Shown here piece after piece: positions 30,648 through 38,804 of a stretch of DNA of 64,000 nucleotides. The notes beneath the pieces were generated by a model. The model was not told where the DNA came from. It ran no database searches and saw only the letters and a list, made by a program, of their open reading frames with translations. The stretch covers positions 1 to 64,000 of the forward strand of contig JALQPE010003003.1 in assembly GCA_030407315.1 (NCBI GenBank). The letters run 5' to 3'. Made by a program: the position numbers and the translations under genes. The first letter of the stretch is position 1. Every line of letters begins with the position of its first letter. Origin of the DNA: Asparagopsis taxiformis. Its lineage: Eukaryota > Rhodophyta > Florideophyceae > Bonnemaisoniales > Bonnemaisoniaceae.

Positions 30648-31187
30648 ATGACACATCCATCGAGCGCAGCGAAAGCGTCTGTCGCACAACTGCTGCAACC
30701 GAGCGACCATAATGGCGATTCCGGTGGAGATGATTATTGCGCATTGTGTCGACGCTGTCAGTTGCGCAAGAAATTGGAGCGACGTCTAGCGCAACGACAA
30801 GCATTGGTGAATAGCACAGAGAGTGACGAGCCGGTGCTGGACGATCGTCCCATCGATGATCTATTACGCTTCATTGGCGGTCGTGTACCGGTCGAACGTC
30901 GCAAGAGCCGTCGACGACGGAGTGGCGCACATGCACGCAGTGAACATCGTGCGCAAGTGACGCAACAACATACACCGTCCAGTGTATTGGACGTACCGTC
31001 GGCAGCGCACAAAGACGTGCAGCCCGTGCCCGTATCGGTACCCGTAGCAGTGGAAGTTGTGGAAAATTCGCACAAGGTGCGTTGCAGTTTGGACTGGGAA
31101 ATGAGTCGCGAAGAGGAGGAAGCTATCGATAGAGAAGTGGAAGCATTTAGAAGATTACTCGAATCGGCGCACATACGAACCAGTTGA
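30648..31187 (+). CDS. Small basic protein, possible FAM193 relative
   Basis: 179 residues from the ATG at 30648. Three segments look conserved: a CxxC cluster leading into a charged helix (CALCRRCQLRKKLERRLAQR), the short motif IDDLLRFIGG, and a C-terminal acidic helix (SREEEEAIDREVEAFRRLL). The order and the last two motifs recall the C-terminal part of animal FAM193 proteins, but I cannot confirm this without a profile search. A basic stretch (RRKSRRRR) could be a nuclear signal. It is divergent from the small secretory protein gene (267 bp between starts). Confidence 0.55.
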   Translation: MTHPSSAAKASVAQLLQPSDHNGDSGGDDYCALCRRCQLRKKLERRLAQRQALVNSTESDEPVLDDRPIDDLLRFIGGRVPVERRKSRRRRSGAHARSEHRAQVTQQHTPSSVLDVPSAAHKDVQPVPVSVPVAVEVVENSHKVRCSLDWEMSREEEEAIDREVEAFRRLLESAHIRTS

Positions 31188-31373
31188 GCGATTACGCTAC
31201 GCTCGTCTTTGTAGAGAAGGAAGCGTAAAAATATTATTCATTACAGTCTGACACCAAACAAATCATACTGTAGCCAAATCGTTACAACCAGCGCGCGCCC
31301 GCACACTTGTTCTCCCTCCCTCCCACTCGCTCGCTCACTCGCCCGCTCCATCGCCCACTCCAACCATTCCAAA

Positions 31374-32741
31374 ATGCCCACCGCACCATCGCCATCCGCT
31401 CAACCATCCGAATCCAATCCCGTTCCAAGTCTGCAAACCTACGCTAGGGCCATCGCCTCATCGACACCACGCTCCACACTTTCGCCACCACAGCCCATCT
31501 CATTGCCATTGCCCACACCCGCATTGCCCCCACTTCCACCCGCAGCTTACGACCCTTCAAATTCCCTTCCACCCACTCGTCACAATCGTCATCCGCCCGA
31601 ACCGCCCTACGACTCCTCCTACTCCTCATTCGGTGTCATTCCCGACAGTGCTCAGCTCTTCACACCGCTCTCTATGCCGCCAACGCGTGACAAACCTCCC
31701 GCCGTGGAAGGTGAAGGATTACGTGCCCCGCTTTCCAAACCCTTCATTCCCGCTCCATCCGCAACCCGTCGTCATCACTCGTCCCATAACGACAATGATC
31801 ATCATCGTCTACGACTCCATCGCAGACGATCCGGCCCCCTCGTGTCCGAATCCCCCCTTTCAGCACCCCCAACCACCTTCGATCCAGCCGCTTCACTAAC
31901 CCGATCAGACAGTTTACTCACCAAAGCACGCCGCGTATTCTCCCTTCCCGCTTCGCTCAAGCGTTCCAAGAATTCCAATCATTATCTCCTTCCTAATCGT
32001 AATCAGTCCAATTATGCCCTCGATCCATCGCCGTCCGCTCGTATTTCCAGTCTAGCATATCGACGAAACAATCGTCCACCAAGTTCGGTGGCTAGCACCG
32101 CCACTGAACCGTCTCCACATGTCATTTCAGCCCACCTCTCCAATCGTCCACGCGATTCAGAAACATCCCGCTACGATTGCGCAAGCGAAGACGCTTCCAA
32201 TCCCCATTCGCAGCCAAACCTGCAACATTCCTCCCATTCTCTTTTACAAACTCCAGATACGCAGCTGCGATCTCGTGTCAAAGAACTCGAATTGCAGCTT
32301 GAACAGAGCAGGATTCGTGCTGTTAGACAGCGAAAGCGAATTCACGAACTCGAAGAAGAGATTGGTGTCCATAAACAGGCTATCCCTCGATTGGAGAGTA
32401 TTCTGAAATCGGCATTGGTCCAGTTTGAAGCAAAGGAAGCTGCATTGAAGCACGCACTCGCTAAAATGGATCAAGATAAGACCGCATTACTAAACGAGAA
32501 GAACGAAGCTATGAGATTGTTAGCAGCATTCGTCGGGCGCGGCGGCAGTCGCTCCCCACCACCCTCATTCTCAACAATATCCGAGTCGGGCAACGACGGT
32601 GCATTTTACAAGGATTCTAGACGCGCTCTAAGCATGGATACGTTTCGCAGAGCGCCGCCAAACCAACGCTCATTCTTCAATGGCAGTGATGGCGAGCAAG
32701 GCTCTGGTTCGTTGGGGTCGGATAGGAATGGTGCCGATTAG
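31374..32741 (+). CDS. Pro/Ser-rich protein with C-terminal coiled coil, unknown function
   Basis: 455 residues. The first 290 are low-complexity, rich in Pro, Ser, Arg and His, with His/Arg clusters near 130-150. A clear coiled coil of about 95 residues follows (from RVKELELQLEQSRIRAVRQR through KHALAKMDQDKTALLNEK), ending at LLAAFVGRGG. The tail is Ser/Gly-rich. The ATG at 31374 follows a C/T-rich leader. The last 65 bp of its coding region overlap the end of the convergent ABHD18 gene. A scaffold or cytoskeletal role is possible but not shown. Confidence 0.7.
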   Translation: MPTAPSPSAQPSESNPVPSLQTYARAIASSTPRSTLSPPQPISLPLPTPALPPLPPAAYDPSNSLPPTRHNRHPPEPPYDSSYSSFGVIPDSAQLFTPLSMPPTRDKPPAVEGEGLRAPLSKPFIPAPSATRRHHSSHNDNDHHRLRLHRRRSGPLVSESPLSAPPTTFDPAASLTRSDSLLTKARRVFSLPASLKRSKNSNHYLLPNRNQSNYALDPSPSARISSLAYRRNNRPPSSVASTATEPSPHVISAHLSNRPRDSETSRYDCASEDASNPHSQPNLQHSSHSLLQTPDTQLRSRVKELELQLEQSRIRAVRQRKRIHELEEEIGVHKQAIPRLESILKSALVQFEAKEAALKHALAKMDQDKTALLNEKNEAMRLLAAFVGRGGSRSPPPSFSTISESGNDGAFYKDSRRALSMDTFRRAPPNQRSFFNGSDGEQGSGSLGSDRNGAD

Positions 32742-33947
32742 CAGCCGCATGCAAAGCACGCTCCCGTACTTTGTACGCTTGTACACTGTTTAGAACATCA
32801 ATGATATGTTGCTGAATGATTGTGAAGCGCAGAAGCGCGGCGGTAACGTGCCCGCCTGGTATAGGTTGAACTTGAAGTTGTGGACGTGCTTTGCGCCAAG
32901 CATGCACGCAATCCTTGCTTACATATCTAATGGCGTTGTGTATATTTGTTGATCGTTTTGTAAAAATGTAAGAGCCATGCACGTCCAGCAGTGGAACATC
33001 AAGATGATAGAAATGGTACAATAAGAATGGTCGGCCTCTCTCAACTAGTGTGCGTATAATGTCGCGTCAACTTACCGATCCGACTCTGCAAACAGCAGAA
33101 CATGCGGTGCCATCCTCTGCACAGCTGGAAAGTTGTCGATATCTGTTATTCGCAATGCCTGCTTCATCCTGTCCATCACCAATTGCCGGCACGTATTCAC
33201 AGTAGAATCGTCAGTCAACAACCCGTCATGTTTCGCCAATGCACGCCAGTCCACACAAGCACTCAAGACGCCACTCGTGAAAACAGGTACCGCTGAATGA
33301 GGCGCTAATGCCATCACGACACCAACGTCACACACATCGCCGCCTTGTCGTTCCGCGCCAATAGCTACAGCCGTCATAGCAGCATGCAGACCGCCTTGCG
33401 AAACGCCCGTCACAACCTGGCGAGGTAATTGCGATCGAAAATGTGCCAATAGAGCGCGTGCCTCTTCGATCGTTGCACGACCAAGATCTGGCAAATCGGC
33501 CACGTGATTCAGAAGCGCACCAAATTGATCGTGCGGACGACGCGATCCGTAGAATGGAGATTCTAGAATCACCGATGTGACATTTCGACGTCGTAACGCA
33601 TGCGCAAGCGTGAGATAACGCCGCAAAAACCCATGCTCCCCAGTTGCCGCCAGTTGTAGCACAAGACGGTCGGTGCGGCCGTGCGCGGGAACGAGCAGGA
33701 ATCGTGCTGTGTGCGAACTGGGTGGAAGAATATCCTTGGCTGGTGATGTGAACTGGCCGATAGAAAGCGCATTGGGAAGTGAGGAATAGGTTATGTCGAG
33801 CGGTTTTGGTGGCGGGAGATTGTGTGTCTGAATTTGGTGCAGAAAGTTATTGTGGCGCGTTACGCTGTCACCCCAGCCTTTACGGAAGAATTGTAAAGTG
33901 CCATTGAGTGTGCGCAGCTTGGGGAAGACGAGGTCTATCACGGACAT
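32677..33947 (-). CDS. ABHD18-like alpha/beta-hydrolase (DUF2048), two exons
   Basis: The start MSVIDLVFPKLRTLNGTLQF, followed by FRKGWG, aligns with the ABHD18 start (LD.LY, then L...GWG), so the ATG at 33947 is preferred to the one at 34070. Other family marks are the segment around GEHGFLRRYLTLAHAL, ESPFYGSRRP and the nucleophile elbow GVSQGG. Exon 1 is 33076-33947 and ends FAESDR at a GTAAGT donor. The only acceptor that keeps the frame in the AG cluster about 40 bp on gives an intron of 39 bp (33037-33075). Exon 2 (32677-33036) contains the family's PGGHVTAALLRF block and the final helix. Exon 2 has about 25 residues between the splice and KRSTN not expected in the family, so the splice is provisional. 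In animals ABHD18 is reported to be mitochondrial and to act on cardiolipin; that role here is inference. Confidence 0.7.
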
Positions 33948-34108
33948 TGGCTGTTCGGGAGAACATCTGCGTCTTGGTGGTGACGAGCATATGTGAAAGG
34001 ACAGTTGACACAAGTCTGCACGATTTATGTACAGTAGATTTGGTATTTGAAAGTCTATCTTCTTCCCCATTTAGAAACTGGCCAATTCGATCAATTCAAC
34101 GAGGTCAC

Positions 34109-35554
34109 ATGAGCAAAATGAATCCTTACTTCATCCTCTTCTTCTTCGTGACTCTTTTCCCCAGCAAAGCGCACTCGACACCCCAACCACGCATTTGTCA
34201 AATTGGCGCTGGCATCTCGAGCGCAACAATTGCCCACTTTCTAACCGAAAATGCACTTCAACCTGCTCCCGACATAACCATCTTTGAACGTGCAGCACAG
34301 CCAGGCGGACGCGTTCATACAACTCATCTTGTGCATCCGCGCCTCGACCAAACTATTCCGGTAGAAGCAGGTGCCTCTATAATAGCGGATGATAATCTTC
34401 TTATGTCCCACTTTACTAAACTGCTCAATCTTACTCGCAAACAGCCCACCGATGCACCAGCCGGATTTTGGACCGGATCTCGTTTCGTGTTGCGCACAGG
34501 GAGTTCTCAAATCGTCGATATTGCCACGGTTTTACTCCGCTATCACATATCCTTCTTCCGACAACGACGCTTCGTGAAATCACTACTCACACGTTTCAAA
34601 CAACTCTACCCACGCTCCATAAACCCTTCGTCACCTCTCACTGAATGGCGTCCACATTCAAACGTATCTTCCCTGCTGAATCACACATCACTCTTCCCAC
34701 TCACTCAGTTGCGCTTCGTGCAACAGATCGCTGATTTCACACAACGTCACAAAGACGAGCTTGTTGCTGCTATAACACGCGTAAACTATGGACAGGATCC
34801 ACACCAAATGAACGCACTGTCGGGTTCTGTAGCCCTCGCAGGTTCTGGCAGCGCATTATGGAAAGTCAGGGAAGGGAATGTGCGCGTTATTGAAGGGCTT
34901 CTTCAACGCGCCCAAGTCGATATACATCTCAACACGCAAGTCATATCGGTCGAGAAGACAGCCGATGCATCATACATACTTCACACTAAGGATCAGGAGT
35001 GGAATTGTGACGCCGTTGTGCTCGCAGCCCCCGTCGAACTTTGTAACATATCTCTACCGGAATCAATTGCTGCGCGTGCGCACGTCGGTCGAGAATTCCA
35101 GCAAACACATGCGACATTCGTGGCCGGCGTTCTAAATCATCATACGTTTGGTGCAGATCCTCCAGACCAAATACTGACTGTTACGGGCTCTACGGAGAAG
35201 TTTACATCGATTGGAATTGCGTGGCGTGGAGAAGGAGAGGTGCCATCTATATACAAAGTATTTTCAAAGATGCAATTGTCTCAAGATACTCTCGAGCGCA
35301 TGTTCTTGCCCGGTTTCCAAGTTCTTGTTCAATTTCCATGGCTAGCATATCCAAAGTTCAATCCGCCTGAGCGATTTGCACCGTTTGATCTCGATCCAGA
35401 TGGCGCTTTCTTCTACACCTCACCATTAGAATCTGCTGGCTCTGCAATGGAGATGAGTGCTGTTTCTGGTGCTAATGTTGCAGCTTTGTTGAAAGAACGA
35501 CTCCAGTTAAAGCCGCATTATGACCAGTCCACCGATGAGAAGGAAGAGTTGTAA
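34109..35554 (+). CDS. Prenylcysteine oxidase/lyase (PCYOX1-like)
   Basis: This FAD enzyme oxidatively cleaves farnesyl- or geranylgeranyl-cysteine released from degraded prenylated proteins, in lysosome or vacuole. The protein is 481 residues. A signal peptide (NPYFILFFFVTLFPSKAHS) precedes the FAD-binding fold: IGAGISS (Gly33 onward), FERAAQPGGRVHTT, then the VEAGASIIADDNLLM stretch that marks the prenylcysteine oxidase group within the amine-oxidase fold. A C-terminal FAD contact region includes EMSAVSGANVAALL. Several N-x-S/T sites agree with lumenal location. The ATG at 34109 is the first in frame; MNPY at 34118 is an alternative. It is divergent from ABHD18 with 161 bp between starts, so the two probably share a promoter. 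Confidence 0.88.
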   Translation: MSKMNPYFILFFFVTLFPSKAHSTPQPRICQIGAGISSATIAHFLTENALQPAPDITIFERAAQPGGRVHTTHLVHPRLDQTIPVEAGASIIADDNLLMSHFTKLLNLTRKQPTDAPAGFWTGSRFVLRTGSSQIVDIATVLLRYHISFFRQRRFVKSLLTRFKQLYPRSINPSSPLTEWRPHSNVSSLLNHTSLFPLTQLRFVQQIADFTQRHKDELVAAITRVNYGQDPHQMNALSGSVALAGSGSALWKVREGNVRVIEGLLQRAQVDIHLNTQVISVEKTADASYILHTKDQEWNCDAVVLAAPVELCNISLPESIAARAHVGREFQQTHATFVAGVLNHHTFGADPPDQILTVTGSTEKFTSIGIAWRGEGEVPSIYKVFSKMQLSQDTLERMFLPGFQVLVQFPWLAYPKFNPPERFAPFDLDPDGAFFYTSPLESAGSAMEMSAVSGANVAALLKERLQLKPHYDQSTDEKEEL

Positions 35555-35615
35555 TCCGGAGCAAATTTAGAGCACCCAAGTCAAAGATGCTAACATTGGA
35601 TTTCCGATCGTGATT

Positions 35616-38261
35616 TCATCTACCGCTCTCTGTGTCAAAGTGTGCCTGAAGTCGACGGGCTAAGGCAACATCAGAATCCATTTGCTGTTGACGTCTATGA
35701 CAGGCAACAAAATCTATGTCCGTAGGTAAGTCTGGAATTGTATCCTGTTTTTCTGTAGATGGTGATATCGGTGCATGCGATTCTTGAGCTGTCAACGAGG
35801 TAGGCAGCAGTTCTTCAGACGATGCGTTGTCCTTAGCTTGTGGTGCGCCTTCGTCGTCAAGTAAAACTGCTTCGTCTGGAGGATCGGGCGGCTGTATATC
35901 ATCCAAATCAATGACATCTACATCGGAACAAGTTGGCTCCCTGGAAGCCTTGCTATTTGCTCGCGGTTTGAAAAACCTGTCGATGGTGTTCTCATCCTCG
36001 ACTGGTTCAATTTCTTCTGTATTGGATTTCCCATCAACTAGCTCCATCCGTGCAGCTGTGCCAGTTAAAGATTGCCCGACAACGTTGAGCTTCCGCCTCA
36101 CCGTGGACCACATTGATTCATCAATCGTTTTCTTTGCGAGAAGATACTTGACAATAACGCAATCCCGTTGCCCGATACGATGCGCCCGATCTTCTGCCTG
36201 CAGTAAACTTCCGGGGTTCCAATATAACTCTGCAAACAGTACAACAGTTGCACTAGTCAAGGTTAACCCAACGCCTGCTGCAGTAATAGACAGTAATGCC
36301 ACACGACATTTTGGATCTTCCTGAAACTTGTGACATAGGGCCTGACGAGAACCCTGCGGTGTACTCCCATCAATGCGGATGATGCCCAACTTTAGTTTCC
36401 CAGTCAAATAGTCATCAAGTTTGTCCATCATTTCGGCATGATGCAAGAAGACAATGAATTTACAACCTGATTCGGCAGTATCCTTACAAAACTCTTTCAC
36501 AGAATCAAGTTTTGCTAGGCCAGTTACAGTGTACAGAGCATTCTGAGCAGCTTTTACGGCATTCGCCGCCACTGCACCCTGTGCCTCACTCTCCGAACTA
36601 TCGAGCCGTTCCTTCGCCTTCTCATACTCTTTGAGAGCTTTATCCACTCGCTTCATCAACTGTGGTTTTGTCTCGACCCACAAAACCTGCCGCTGTTTCT
36701 CTGGTAATTGCGTCAAGACGTCCTCCTTTTTCCTCCGGATCAAAACACTACTGGACAGCAGGGTGTGCAGCTCGTCGAGGTGGCTTGCCCCGCTCACGTC
36801 GTATCCAAAACGACCTTGATGCGCAGCACAGTAGCGCTCGACAAATTCACCATAATTTGGGAACAGAACTGGGGTAAGCGCATTAATCTGCGGGAACAGT
36901 TCAACAGGTCTAGAGAGCGCTGGTGTACCAGATAATAACAGGGCTCGTTTCGATTTCTTAATGAGAGGGGTCATAGCTTTGGATCGTTTTGCTGCCATTG
37001 ATTTTAGGTAGTGCGACTCATCTGAGATAACAACATTGCAGCGTTTCAAGAACTGGGGGGGAACTTTCCAAACAAGGTCATACGAGAGAATGTTCACAAG
37101 CGCGAGCGGTCTATCAATATCCTTTCCACTCATCATTACATGAATATCGCTCTCACAAACATCATCGGCGAGCCAACGCAAGATCTCCTCCTTCCAGTTG
37201 AGCCGAAGCGAGCTCGGACATACAATGAGAAGCGGCCAATCTGTCTTGTAAATACGTGCCACGGCAATGGCTTGCAGCGTCTTCCCCAGCCCCATGTCGT
37301 CCCCGATGAGACAGCGGCCGCCGCGTTTCAAGGCAAAATGCACACCTTCCCATTGAAAGTCCATGAGCTTTTCGCAGATTACTGGCGGTAGAATTTCATT
37401 GAGCGAAGTTGTGACAACATCACCGCCCTCTTCTCGGCTCTTCTCTTGCCTTTTAAACTCTGCAACACGCGCTAGCAGACTAGGCGGAAAGTCAAACGCC
37501 ACTGTTGTATTGGCATGCGACGCGACATGTGTTCTAAAATTTGCCAACGCATCCATCGGAAGAACGACGTTTTCCTTACCCAAAATGTTTGTTGGGGTGA
37601 CTTTGGCATCTTGAAAGTCCTTTACAGACTTTCTGAGTTCCCATGTTGTCGAAACATGCATAGTAAACTTGAGCGAATCGACATCCAAAAGCGCGAGCTT
37701 GAGAGTATTTCTCGGCGGAACGCGCGGCCGTTTCGCAACATGAGCCTGGTCATTGTCCACTACATTCTGCAATGGACGCTTTGCCTGGGCTGACAAATCG
37801 TGTTTAGCAAGCGCATGTGCCCATTCAAAGAAGCCGCACTGTTGCCCCTGCTGTTTAGCACAGACGAAAAAGTGCTTACCCTGATTAGGCCCTGTTTTCC
37901 GAACAACACGCTTCACAGACGGCAGGGAACATTTGCAGTTGGGCGCTACTTGCTGATCATCATCGTGTGGAACGGAAACGTTGCTGCCAGACGACGAGGG
38001 CCTCGAGACAGTAGATGCGGAGCTGGGACGCGATGCGTTGGGCAATTCACCGTTGGACGCAGTGGTGGGGCGTCTGAAAAAGGGAGGGCGCGATTCGTTG
38101 TTGAGCAGTCGAAAATAAGAGCACTTGTGACCCGGCGGTCTGGCGCATCGCATGTATTGGCGGCCGTTCTGCGGGCCTGCCGCAGCCATTACGGCCTTTT
38201 CGGCTGGTTGAGAATGACCGGTGCATAGCTCGACGGTGGAATGACGAGGCGGTTGGAGCAT
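35616..38261 (-). CDS. SNF2-family annealing helicase (SMARCAL1/ZRANB3-like) with GRF zinc fingers
   Basis: SMARCAL1 and ZRANB3 rewind and remodel stalled replication forks. The 881-residue protein has two N-terminal GRF-type zinc fingers: PQNGRQYMRCARPPGHKCSY (about 30-60) and a more typical one with CKC, TGPNQGKHFFVCAK and CGFFEWA (about 110-160). The SNF2 core follows: GDDMGLGKT (Walker A, about 320), DESH (about 415; DESH rather than DEAH is typical of this subfamily), LLSGTP, and the helicase C domain with AAGVGLTLT and QAEDRAHRIGQ. After it comes TIDRFFK (about 758), which resembles a PCNA-interacting PIP box. The acidic tail ends in a short helix (SDVALARRLQAHF). The ATG at 38261 is the first in frame. 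The GRF fingers probably bind single-stranded DNA. Confidence 0.85.
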   Translation of the reverse strand: MLQPPRHSTVELCTGHSQPAEKAVMAAAGPQNGRQYMRCARPPGHKCSYFRLLNNESRPPFFRRPTTASNGELPNASRPSSASTVSRPSSSGSNVSVPHDDDQQVAPNCKCSLPSVKRVVRKTGPNQGKHFFVCAKQQGQQCGFFEWAHALAKHDLSAQAKRPLQNVVDNDQAHVAKRPRVPPRNTLKLALLDVDSLKFTMHVSTTWELRKSVKDFQDAKVTPTNILGKENVVLPMDALANFRTHVASHANTTVAFDFPPSLLARVAEFKRQEKSREEGGDVVTTSLNEILPPVICEKLMDFQWEGVHFALKRGGRCLIGDDMGLGKTLQAIAVARIYKTDWPLLIVCPSSLRLNWKEEILRWLADDVCESDIHVMMSGKDIDRPLALVNILSYDLVWKVPPQFLKRCNVVISDESHYLKSMAAKRSKAMTPLIKKSKRALLLSGTPALSRPVELFPQINALTPVLFPNYGEFVERYCAAHQGRFGYDVSGASHLDELHTLLSSSVLIRRKKEDVLTQLPEKQRQVLWVETKPQLMKRVDKALKEYEKAKERLDSSESEAQGAVAANAVKAAQNALYTVTGLAKLDSVKEFCKDTAESGCKFIVFLHHAEMMDKLDDYLTGKLKLGIIRIDGSTPQGSRQALCHKFQEDPKCRVALLSITAAGVGLTLTSATVVLFAELYWNPGSLLQAEDRAHRIGQRDCVIVKYLLAKKTIDESMWSTVRRKLNVVGQSLTGTAARMELVDGKSNTEEIEPVEDENTIDRFFKPRANSKASREPTCSDVDVIDLDDIQPPDPPDEAVLLDDEGAPQAKDNASSEELLPTSLTAQESHAPISPSTEKQDTIPDLPTDIDFVACHRRQQQMDSDVALARRLQAHFDTESGR

Positions 38262-38804
38262 GTGAGCTCGGTGCGAAAATGGATGCACGACGGGGATCGA
38301 AGTGGATGCAGCTCGATGATGGAGTGATCATTTTGAAGGGGCAGTAAAATTTTGGCGGGAATGGAATGAAATTTGGCGGTTGCAGTATTTTTGGTCGTCT
38401 CATATGTGCACACAGTTCCGTCCGTCGTCGTCGTGAACGTGACCGCAGAATCGTAGTCAGGACAGATGGGATTAGAAACAAACTCGTGAGTTGTTACCAA
38501 CTGTCTCGAATGCTTTGCGTTGAAACGCCAAAGTTTCGTAATCAACTGCATCTCCTTTACGCTTGTATGTGAGTGGTCAAACATGCCGCAGTTTGTTCGC
38601 TCTCATATCTGTCACGTTCCCTTACCAATGTTGCATCCAAATATTGAACATAACAAGTCAGCAGAATGGCTTGTGGTTTACAAAGTAAGCTTAAGAATAT
38701 GTACATAGCACAACTGTGTATTGCCTTCGAAGGGTGTTAACCAAAGCAACCAGCAGAACTGCATCCACAGTTGCACTAATATTACCCCCAATCTAACAAT
38801 TCAG
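38262..38804. other. Intergenic, 543 bp
   Basis: Lies upstream of the SNF2 gene and downstream of the glycosyltransferase gene, both on the minus strand. A minus-strand ATG frame at 38189-38584 overlaps the SNF2 start and resembles nothing I know. No other signal seen. Confidence 0.5.
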
